Source: Gemmatimonadota bacterium
GTDB lineage: Bacteria; Gemmatimonadota; Gemmatimonadetes; Gemmatimonadales; GWC2-71-9
NCBI GenBank assembly: GCA_029862935.1
Contig: JAOTWK010000118.1
Coordinates: 1-9,007 of the forward strand
Direction: 5' to 3'
Length of the DNA stretch: 9,007 bases
Made by a program: the position numbers and the translations under genes. Under the pieces are notes generated by a model. The model ran no database searches. It had not been told where the DNA came from and saw only the letters and a list, made by a program, of their open reading frames with translations. The stretch's first letter is position 1, and each line of letters opens with the position of its first letter. Below, in pieces: positions 1-5,555 of this stretch.

Positions 1-325
1 CATCGCGCAGAGTGATCCCGACGTGTCCGGTGGCGAGCTGCTGGAACAGGTGGCACCCGAAGCGCGACCGATCCTCGCCGAGCTCCTCGCCGAGCCGTCC
101 GGGGAATTCGCGGAGGACGCCACCGTCGTCGGTGCTCTACGCAAAATCGAAAGTCGGAGGATCGAGAAGCGTCTTCACCAGATCAATCGCAGGATCGTCA
201 TGGCGAGCGAAGAGGAGAAGCTCGAGCTCGCACGGGAAAAAGAGACACTCAGCCGAGAGATTTCGGCTCTCAATCCAGCACGTTGGAATGTTATCAAGAA
301 AGGGAGGAGTGGCAGTGCACGCTGA
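1..325 (+). CDS. dnaG: DNA primase DnaG, C-terminal fragment (5' end outside window)
   Basis: Only the last ~107 residues are present; the reading frame is open from base 2 to the TGA at 323-325. What is visible is an acidic, leucine-rich helical region (ELLEQ..RPILAELLAEP) followed by a long charged helix pair (RRIEKRLHQINRRIV ... EEEKLELAREKETLSREISAL) ending in a short basic tail. This pattern is typical of the C-terminal helicase-binding domain of bacterial DnaG, which docks the primase onto the replicative helicase DnaB; the zinc-binding and TOPRIM catalytic domains would lie upstream, outside the window. The assignment rests on this helical pattern and on context (replication/repair genes directly downstream), not on a catalytic motif. 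The 3' end overlaps the next gene by 11 bases. Another protein with a helical C-terminus cannot be excluded. Confidence 0.72.
   Translation, partial: IAQSDPDVSGGELLEQVAPEARPILAELLAEPSGEFAEDATVVGALRKIESRRIEKRLHQINRRIVMASEEEKLELAREKETLSREISALNPARWNVIKKGRSGSAR
301..308 (+). promoter_or_regulatory. Ribosome binding site of the zinc-ribbon gene (decides its start)
   Basis: AGGGAGGA holds a perfect GGAGG core (303-307) seven bases before the GTG at 315. It lies inside the dnaG coding region. Its spacing favours GTG 315 over the in-frame ATG at 288 and GTG at 309. Confidence 0.75.
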
Positions 326-1022
326 TCTACAGGCGCTGTTGCATCTGCAGGAGAAGGACAAGATCGTGATGCAGATCGAAGCGGACATCGAGGCCCTCGA
401 GCCCCAAGTCGAAGAACTGGATCAGGAGCTCGAAGCGGCAATGAGCGAGCTCGAGAAGGCCAAGACGCGGGCCGAGGAAGCGGACAAACGACGGCAAGAG
501 CTTGAAACGAAGATCGAGAGCTACCGCCTCATGCAGGAACGGCGACGGCAGCGTCTCGAGTGGGTGCGCGGTGCCAAGGAAGCCTCGACCCTCATGGCGG
601 AGCTCGATCTTGCGCGCAGCGTGCTCGCCAAAGAAGAGGCCGAGTGGGTTCGGTCGGCCGACCGCGTGCAGGAGGCGAACGAGGTCGTCTCGGAGCACGA
701 TGCCAGAGTGGCAGAGATCAAAGAAGCGCAGGCTCCCAAGCGCGAAGAGCTGGCCGCCAAGCTGGCGGAGTACGACGATCAGCTCGGGGCGGCGGCGGCC
801 GATCGCGACGGTGTCGCCAAAGACGTGAAGGCGTCGTTGCACGAACGCTACCAGCGTATCCGGCAGGGTCGGGCACCGCTCGCGCTCTACCCTCTGCGCA
901 GCGGGGCATGCGGACATTGCTTCACCTCGGTACCGCTGCATCGGCGCCAGAAGCTGCAGTCGGGCGAGACGCTGGAGACGTGCGAGGCTTGCGGGGTGCT
1001 GCTCTACGACGAGAGTGAATGA
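315..1022 (+). CDS. Coiled-coil protein with C4-type zinc ribbon (zf-RING_7 / CT398-like family)
   Basis: A 235-residue protein from GTG 315, chosen because of the strong GGAGG seven bases upstream; the frame stays open further upstream but there it overlaps dnaG. Residues ~5-175 are a nearly uninterrupted charged, heptad-like helix, rich in Glu, Lys, Arg and Ala, with a break near residues 85-95 that probably forms the tip of an antiparallel hairpin. Residues 199-226 form a zinc ribbon with two CxxC knuckles (Cys199/Cys202 and Cys223/Cys226), followed by a short acidic tail. This architecture matches the family represented by Chlamydia CT398. Members are widespread; a role in nucleic-acid or secretion/flagellar complexes has been suggested, but the biochemical function is not settled. 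There is no signal peptide or membrane segment, so it should be cytoplasmic. Its stop overlaps the recJ start (ATGA), which implies translational coupling. Confidence 0.85.
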   Translation: MHADLQALLHLQEKDKIVMQIEADIEALEPQVEELDQELEAAMSELEKAKTRAEEADKRRQELETKIESYRLMQERRRQRLEWVRGAKEASTLMAELDLARSVLAKEEAEWVRSADRVQEANEVVSEHDARVAEIKEAQAPKREELAAKLAEYDDQLGAAAADRDGVAKDVKASLHERYQRIRQGRAPLALYPLRSGACGHCFTSVPLHRRQKLQSGETLETCEACGVLLYDESE

Positions 1023-2725
1023 CAGCCATTGCCCCTCGATGGGCGATCACGGGAGCCCCTGACCCTGCGGCCATCGATGCCCTCGTTCACGCACTGAACA
1101 TCCCCCCGACCTTGGGGGCACTCCTCGTCCAACGAGGCCACATCGCCCCCGATGTTGCAAAGCGTTTCCTGCGCCCAACGCTCGACTCGCTGATCGATCC
1201 GTTTGCGATGCGTGATATGGAACGGGCTGTCGAGGTAATCGTCGCTGCGCTGCGCCGCGGTCAACGCATCATGGTCCACGGCGACTACGACGTAGACGGA
1301 CAATGCGCCACGACCCTGCTCACGCGCGTGCTCCGAGAGGCGGGGGGAGATGTCGTACCGTTCGTGCCGCATCGAGTGCGCGATGGCTACGACTTCGGAC
1401 CAGCCGGGCTCGCGGAGGCCAAGAGGGTCGAGGCAGGGCTCGTCGTGACCTGTGATTGTGGCACCACGGCAACCGAGACCGTGGGGGCGGCCCAGGCGGC
1501 CGGCATCCAGGTCGTCGTGACGGACCATCACTTACCCGGCGCGTTTGCTCCCGCAAACGCTATGCTGAATCCGCAGCATCCCGACTGTGATGCTGGGCTC
1601 GGCATGCTGTGCGGGACTGGCGTTGCGTTCAAACTCGTTCAGGCGTTGGTCGGCGAGCTTGGGCTGCCCGACAACCTCCCGATGCATCTGCTCGATCTGG
1701 TGGCGCTGGCCACGGTTGCCGATGTCGTGCCACTCGTCGGAGAGAACCGCACGCTCGTGCGCCACGGGCTCAAGGTGCTTGGGGCCTCGCGCTGGCCCGG
1801 CGTGCGCTCGCTGGTCGAGGTGACTGGGCTCGCAGGGAAAGAGATTCGTGCTGGACACGTCGGGTTCATTCTGGCGCCACGGCTCAACGCGGCAGGTCGT
1901 ATTGGCGAGGCGATGGACGGGGTACGGCTACTGCTCTCGGACGACGCCGGTGCCGCGAGAAAGCTGGCAATGGGTCTCGACACGACGAATGCACGGCGCC
2001 AGGCCATGGACGAGACAATGCTCGGCGAGGCCGTCGAGGAGGTCGAGAAGTCCGTCGATCTGGAGGACACCTTCGGACTGGTATTGGCCCGTGATGGCTG
2101 GCACTCCGGGGTCATCGGGCTAGTGGCGTCCCGTCTGGTCGAGCGCTTCGCACGACCCGCCGTGATGATCTCGCTCGAAGGCGATGTGGGCAAGGGGTCC
2201 GGGCGAAGCATCTCGGGGTTCGATCTGCACGACGCGCTGACCAGCTGCGGGTCGCTGCTGTTGCGCTATGGCGGGCACCGCATGGCTGCCGGCCTTTCGC
2301 TCGCACGCGATCGGATCGACGAGTTTCGGGACGCGTTCAATGCAGTCGCACGGGAACGGCTCACCCCAGAAGACTTGGTGCCCACGCAGCGGATCGACAT
2401 CCTGGTGCCTATCGAGCACATGAACGACGACTTGGAGCGTCTGTTCCGTCACCTCGAGCCGTGCGGTGCTGGCAATCCGGCGCCTGTGCTGGGGGTGGCT
2501 GGCGGCGTCGTCCGACACCACCGGGTCGTGGGAGCCAATCACCTGCGGTTTCAGCTCGCCGACCGCACCGGGAGCATCAATGCCATCGCCTTCAACTGGG
2601 CCGATCGGTTGCCCGACGATTGGTGGCGGTCACCGCTCGACGTAGCGCTGAAGCTCGATCGGAACGAGTTCCGAGGCGAAAGCACCTTGCAGGCTCGCGT
2701 GGTGCAACTCAAACCGTCGGAGTGA
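1019..2725 (+). CDS. recJ: Single-stranded-DNA-specific exonuclease RecJ
   Basis: A 568-residue protein of normal RecJ length. RecJ degrades single-stranded DNA 5' to 3' using Mn/Mg ions, in recombinational repair (RecF pathway), mismatch repair and base-excision repair. The DHH phosphoesterase motifs are all present: VHGDYDVDG (Asp89, Asp91, Asp93), CDCG (Asp146), TDHH (residues 168-171) and ATVADVVPL (Asp235). The DHHA1 domain follows with GWHSGVIGLVASR, the glycine-rich GKGSGRSISGFDLHDAL and the RYGGHRMAAG motif (Gly418-Gly419-His420). The remaining ~110 residues correspond to the C-terminal OB-fold region. The ATG at 1019 overlaps the previous stop as ATGA; the upstream Shine-Dalgarno is weak (GAGAG, 3 nt spacing), so translation is probably coupled. 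No truncation or missing metal ligand is seen. Confidence 0.97.
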   Translation: MTAIAPRWAITGAPDPAAIDALVHALNIPPTLGALLVQRGHIAPDVAKRFLRPTLDSLIDPFAMRDMERAVEVIVAALRRGQRIMVHGDYDVDGQCATTLLTRVLREAGGDVVPFVPHRVRDGYDFGPAGLAEAKRVEAGLVVTCDCGTTATETVGAAQAAGIQVVVTDHHLPGAFAPANAMLNPQHPDCDAGLGMLCGTGVAFKLVQALVGELGLPDNLPMHLLDLVALATVADVVPLVGENRTLVRHGLKVLGASRWPGVRSLVEVTGLAGKEIRAGHVGFILAPRLNAAGRIGEAMDGVRLLLSDDAGAARKLAMGLDTTNARRQAMDETMLGEAVEEVEKSVDLEDTFGLVLARDGWHSGVIGLVASRLVERFARPAVMISLEGDVGKGSGRSISGFDLHDALTSCGSLLLRYGGHRMAAGLSLARDRIDEFRDAFNAVARERLTPEDLVPTQRIDILVPIEHMNDDLERLFRHLEPCGAGNPAPVLGVAGGVVRHHRVVGANHLRFQLADRTGSINAIAFNWADRLPDDWWRSPLDVALKLDRNEFRGESTLQARVVQLKPSE

Positions 2726-2729
2726 CGCG

Positions 2730-3245
2730 GTGCGCATCATCGCCGGCGAATTCAAGGGCCGTCGTCTTCAGCGCCCGGACGATCCCCGCGTCCGACCCAT
2801 AACCGACCGGCTCAAAGAATCCTGGTTTGGGATACTCGTTCCCCATCTCGCGAATGCTACAGTGATCGATTTGTTTGCGGGTTCGGGCTCGCTTGGGCTG
2901 GAAGCGCTCTCGCGCGGGGCCGCACACGTGGACTTCGTGGAGATTGCCGAACTGTCGCTCGCGGCCCTCTCGGCCAATATTCAAACACTGGGCGCCGAAG
3001 ACCGGACGCAGATCCGCCGTGCCGATGCCCTGCGCTTTGCCCGGCGACTCCCGGACCGGGCCTACGACATCGCGCTTGCCGACCCGCCGTTCTCGACTGA
3101 TCACGCTGGGCGGTTGGTCGCTATCTTCCGAAAGACCCCGTTTGCCGGCATGCTGACGCTGCAGCACCGGGCGGCAGTGACGCTGGACGGCGACGATACT
3201 CGACGATACGGCACTCACGCTCTCACCTTCCTCTACGCGCCATGA
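2730..3245 (+). CDS. rsmD: 16S rRNA (guanine(966)-N(2))-methyltransferase RsmD
   Basis: A 171-residue protein beginning at GTG 2730, with GGAG at 2719-2722 seven bases upstream. It is slightly shorter than the usual 180-200 residues. RsmD methylates N2 of G966 (E. coli numbering) of 16S rRNA in the 30S subunit with S-adenosylmethionine. The N-terminus RIIAGEFKGRRL and the RPITDRLKESWF segment are family hallmarks. The SAM-binding motif I is VIDLFAGSGSLGLEAL (residues 45-60), followed by the acidic FVE at 69-71. The catalytic motif IV is DPPF (118-121), a common variant of DPPY. The protein ends with the typical YGTHALTFLY strand. Its last codon overlaps the coaD start (ATGA); rsmD-coaD adjacency is common in bacteria and supports both assignments. 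Confidence 0.95.
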   Translation: MRIIAGEFKGRRLQRPDDPRVRPITDRLKESWFGILVPHLANATVIDLFAGSGSLGLEALSRGAAHVDFVEIAELSLAALSANIQTLGAEDRTQIRRADALRFARRLPDRAYDIALADPPFSTDHAGRLVAIFRKTPFAGMLTLQHRAAVTLDGDDTRRYGTHALTFLYAP

Positions 3246-3724
3246 CCAGAATTGCCGTCTATCCCGGTTCCTTCGACCCCGTGACGCTCGGACACGAAGA
3301 TATCGTGCGCCGTAGCCTGGCCCTGGTAGACCGCGTCGTCGTTGCCGTGGCAGCGAACCCGTCAAAGGAGCCGCTGTTTTCGGTTGATGAGCGCGTGACC
3401 CTGCTCAGCGGCGTGTTTGCCGACGACGAGCAGATCGAGGTCACGTCGTTCGACGGGTTGCTTGCCGACTTCGCACGAGTCCGGGGCGCAGGGGTCGTGA
3501 TTCGAGGACTGCGGGCCGTCAGCGATTTCGAGTACGAATCACAAATGGCGTTGATGAACCGTGAGCTCTACCCAGAGCTCGAGACGGTGTTCTTGGTGCC
3601 GGCGCTGCATCTCACGTATCTGAGCTCGAGCTTGGTGCGAGAGATCGCCCGACTGAACGGTGATGTGGGTGCGTGCGTGAGTCCGTCGGTCGCGGCGGCC
3701 CTCGACAAAAAGTTCGGTCGATGA
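3242..3724 (+). CDS. coaD: Phosphopantetheine adenylyltransferase CoaD
   Basis: A 160-residue protein, the normal family length. CoaD transfers AMP from ATP to 4'-phosphopantetheine, giving dephospho-CoA, the penultimate step of CoA synthesis in the cytoplasm. The N-terminus AVYPGSFDPVTLGHEDI carries the nucleotidyltransferase T/HxGH motif (Thr15 to His18). Other family signatures are PLFSVDERV (44-52), VVIRGLRAVSDFEYE (85-99) and the ATP-contacting YLSSSLVREIA (126-136). The ATG overlaps the rsmD stop (ATGA), and its own stop overlaps the pta ATG the same way. No Shine-Dalgarno is visible before the ATG, so coupling to rsmD is likely. Confidence 0.97.
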   Translation: MTRIAVYPGSFDPVTLGHEDIVRRSLALVDRVVVAVAANPSKEPLFSVDERVTLLSGVFADDEQIEVTSFDGLLADFARVRGAGVVIRGLRAVSDFEYESQMALMNRELYPELETVFLVPALHLTYLSSSLVREIARLNGDVGACVSPSVAAALDKKFGR

Positions 3725-4728
3725 GCTTTCGGCGGCACGTTCGTAGCCAGGCGGCTGCGCACAGGTGCACGGTGGTGCTGGCCGAAGGCTGGGACGATCG
3801 CGTGCGACGGGCGGCCGACATCCTCGAGACCGATGGCATTGCGACCGTTGTGCTCTTGGATCGGTCGATGGAGGGCGACCCGCGGCAGAACAGCGTTGCG
3901 GAGCTCTTGGCGGTGCGGAGGCCGGACGCGGTGAGGAACGCCGCCCATGCGCGAGAGTTGGCTGCCGACCCCCTGAGGTTCGCCGCTGCGTTGGTCGGCT
4001 TGGGTGAAGCGGACGCGGCAGTGGCTGGCGCAACGTGCCCGACCTCGGATGTCATCCGAGCGGCCCTCTGGGCCATCGGTCCGGCGGCGGGCATCGCGAC
4101 CGTGTCGAGCGCATTCTACCTGGATTTCCCGGTCGAGGGATTCTCGTTCCGGAGTGGCGAGTGCGGGACCGTAGAAGGCGAGAACGGTGTGGGTGACACC
4201 GTCCTCACGTTTGCCGACGCCGGGGTGGTGCCCGATCCCACGGCGGACCAGCTGGCCGAGATTGCATGGAGTGCAGCGCATGACCGGCGCTTGGTGGTCG
4301 GCGACGAGCCGGTGGTGGCGTTTCTCTCGTATTCGACCCGGGGGAGCGCTGATGGGCCGCGAGTAGAGAAGATGCGCGAAGCCGTCGAGCGATTCCGGGT
4401 GCTGGCCCCCGATATCGTGGCCGACGGCGAGCTGCAAGGCGACGCGGCGCTCGTACCAGACATCGCGCGGCTCAAGGCTCCGGACTCGCATGTGGCGGGC
4501 TGTGCGAACATCATGGTCTTCCCGGATCTTGACAGCGGGAACGTGACGTACAAACTGGTGCAGCGCCTTGCGGGCGCGACCGCGACGGGCCCGATCCTGC
4601 AGGGCCTGGCGCGACCAATGATCGACCTCTCCCGCGGCGCCACGGCCGACGACGTCGTGGACGGGGCAGCGGTGGGGATTCTTCAGGCCGCGAGCCCGAA
4701 TGCGGGCTCAATCGTGGAGGAAGCATGA
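3721..4728 (+). CDS. pta: Phosphate acetyltransferase (phosphate acetyl/butyryl transferase family)
   Basis: A 335-residue single-domain protein, about the usual length of short-form Pta. It would interconvert acetyl-CoA plus phosphate with acetyl phosphate plus CoA. Signatures seen are VLAEGWDDRVRRAADIL (19-35), AGATCPTSDVIRAAL (102-116), TFADAGVVPDPTADQLAEIA (163-182), FLSYSTRGSA (201-210), DGELQGDAAL (235-244), the VAGCANIMVFPDLDSGN stretch (258-274) and GPILQGLARPMIDLSRG (290-306). Two oddities: the usual PVNDLSRG appears here as PMIDLSRG (Ile301 for the common Asn), and residues ~135-158 look like extra sequence relative to classic Pta. ATG 3721 is chosen for its ATGA overlap with coaD; a GTG at 3673 in the same frame would give 16 more residues but deep overlap. 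No ackA partner is in the window, so a related acyl substrate (butyryl, propionyl) remains possible. Confidence 0.88.
   Translation: MSFRRHVRSQAAAHRCTVVLAEGWDDRVRRAADILETDGIATVVLLDRSMEGDPRQNSVAELLAVRRPDAVRNAAHARELAADPLRFAAALVGLGEADAAVAGATCPTSDVIRAALWAIGPAAGIATVSSAFYLDFPVEGFSFRSGECGTVEGENGVGDTVLTFADAGVVPDPTADQLAEIAWSAAHDRRLVVGDEPVVAFLSYSTRGSADGPRVEKMREAVERFRVLAPDIVADGELQGDAALVPDIARLKAPDSHVAGCANIMVFPDLDSGNVTYKLVQRLAGATATGPILQGLARPMIDLSRGATADDVVDGAAVGILQAASPNAGSIVEEA
4692..4709 (+). repeat. Perfect 7-bp inverted repeat with tetraloop, just upstream of the STAS gene RBS
   Basis: GAGCCCG (4692-4698), loop AATG, CGGGCTC (4703-4709). The hairpin lies in the last codons of pta and ends six bases before GGAGG. 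No T-run follows, so it is not an intrinsic terminator. It may be a chance result of coding sequence, or it could influence initiation or mRNA processing at the pta/STAS junction. Confidence 0.5.
4716..4722 (+). promoter_or_regulatory. Strong ribosome binding site of the STAS gene
   Basis: GGAGGAA, with its GGAGG core ending four bases before ATG 4725. It is the best Shine-Dalgarno among the partner-switching genes; the kinase and phosphatase that follow have none visible. This would favour an excess of antagonist over kinase. Confidence 0.7.
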
Positions 4729-5063
4729 GTTTTACCGTTCGAAGAGACGAAGCGACGGGCGTGACGATCGTCGGCGTAGATGGACAGCTCATCGTCGGCA
4801 ACCGCCACGATCTCAAGAAGAAGGTGCTGGAGGCGGTGGAAGCCGGGGAAACGAAATTCGTGATCGACTTTGCCGCGACCGGCTACATCGACTCCTCCGG
4901 GCTCGGTGTCCTCGTATCGTTGGCGAAGAAGGTCCGCGAGACCGGAGGCGAGCTGCGACTGGCGGCGCTCAACGCTGATCTGCGGACGCTGTTCGAGCTC
5001 ACCAAGCTCGACAATCTGTTCACCATCGCGGACTCGACTGAGGAGGCCGTCGCAGCGTTCTGA
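4725..5063 (+). CDS. STAS-domain anti-sigma factor antagonist (SpoIIAA/RsbV-like)
   Basis: A 112-residue single STAS domain. In partner-switching systems such a protein, when unphosphorylated, binds the serine kinase/anti-sigma factor and frees its target; phosphorylation of a conserved serine blocks this. The phosphorylation motif is YIDSSGLGVLV (residues 54-64); Ser57 aligns with the phosphorylated Ser58 of Bacillus SpoIIAA by position in the DSSGLG motif. The fold pattern (strand TVRRDEATGVTIVGVDGQL, helix NRHDLKKKVLEAV, strand KFVIDFA, and C-terminal LRTLFELTKLDNLF) matches the family over its whole length. The ATG overlaps the pta stop (ATGA) and is served by a strong GGAGG. The kinase gene starts five bases after its stop. 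The regulatory target is not identifiable here. Confidence 0.95.
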   Translation: MSFTVRRDEATGVTIVGVDGQLIVGNRHDLKKKVLEAVEAGETKFVIDFAATGYIDSSGLGVLVSLAKKVRETGGELRLAALNADLRTLFELTKLDNLFTIADSTEEAVAAF

Positions 5064-5067
5064 CGTC

Positions 5068-5538
5068 GTGACCGCACCCCTCCGTCTAGTCGTTCGCCGT
5101 CGCGAGGTCGTCCCTCCCGAGGCCACCCGTCTGAGAGTCGAGATCTCGGTGCGTGTTCCCACCAATCTCGACGTCGTCGAAGAGACGGTCGATCTGGTTG
5201 CCCGCCACTGCCTCGCAAGCGGTATTTCGCCGCGCGCGGCGCGCTTCATCGTGCGTGTCGCGCTCTGCGAAGCGCTCGCCAACGCCATGCAATACGGCAA
5301 TCAGCTCGATCCCGCCAAACGGGTCGACGTGAGAGCCCAGGTCGACGACAGTTCCCTCGAGCTCCACGTACGTGATGAGGGAAAGGGGTTCGACCCGAGC
5401 AGCATCCCGGACCCCACCGATCCGACCCGTATCGGGCTCGACCAAGGACGCGGCCTGTTTCTGATTCGGCAACTCATGGATGAAGTTCGCTTCAACGCCA
5501 GAGGAAACGCCATCTGCATGATCATGCGCCGCACCTAG
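5068..5538 (+). CDS. Serine-protein kinase / anti-sigma factor, HATPase_c domain (RsbW/SpoIIAB-like)
   Basis: A 156-residue protein starting at GTG 5068, four bases after the STAS stop and without a visible Shine-Dalgarno, so probably translated by coupling. It has the GHKL ATP-binding motifs: N box EALANAMQYGN (Glu68 as likely catalytic base, Asn72 as Mg ligand), G1 box DEGKGFDP (Asp103-Gly107) and G2 box GRGLFLIRQLMDEV (127-140). The first ~25 residues are a basic leader not typical of short SpoIIAB; a later start (for example GTG 5149) is possible but would cut into the first strand. It is inferred to phosphorylate the adjacent STAS protein and, when not bound to it, to sequester a target such as a sigma factor. 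No target gene is adjacent, so the output is unknown. Confidence 0.93.
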   Translation: MTAPLRLVVRRREVVPPEATRLRVEISVRVPTNLDVVEETVDLVARHCLASGISPRAARFIVRVALCEALANAMQYGNQLDPAKRVDVRAQVDDSSLELHVRDEGKGFDPSSIPDPTDPTRIGLDQGRGLFLIRQLMDEVRFNARGNAICMIMRRT

Positions 5539-5555
5539 AACGGCTCAACGCCGTC

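Noticed and set aside
327..941. Long minus-strand open frame (about 200 codons) opposite the zinc-ribbon gene
   Set aside because: Antisense shadow of a GC-rich coiled-coil gene; its translation shows no recognisable domain, while the + strand has an intact four-cysteine motif and a good RBS.
3563..3580. Perfect 7-bp inverted repeat GAGCTCT/AGAGCTC in coaD
   Set aside because: It sits mid-gene in the conserved RELYPELE coding stretch with no nearby start, stop or T-run; most likely a coincidence of Glu-Leu codons.
3568..4491. 307-codon minus-strand open frame opposite coaD/pta
   Set aside because: It lies across two well-recognised + strand genes and reads as Arg/His-rich low-information sequence; typical high-GC antisense frame.
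5481..5540. Programmed -1 frameshift joining kinase and phosphatase
   Set aside because: No X-XXY-YYZ slippery heptamer is in the overlap; only a weak 5-bp hairpin follows. Kept only as a minor alternative under the start-site finding.
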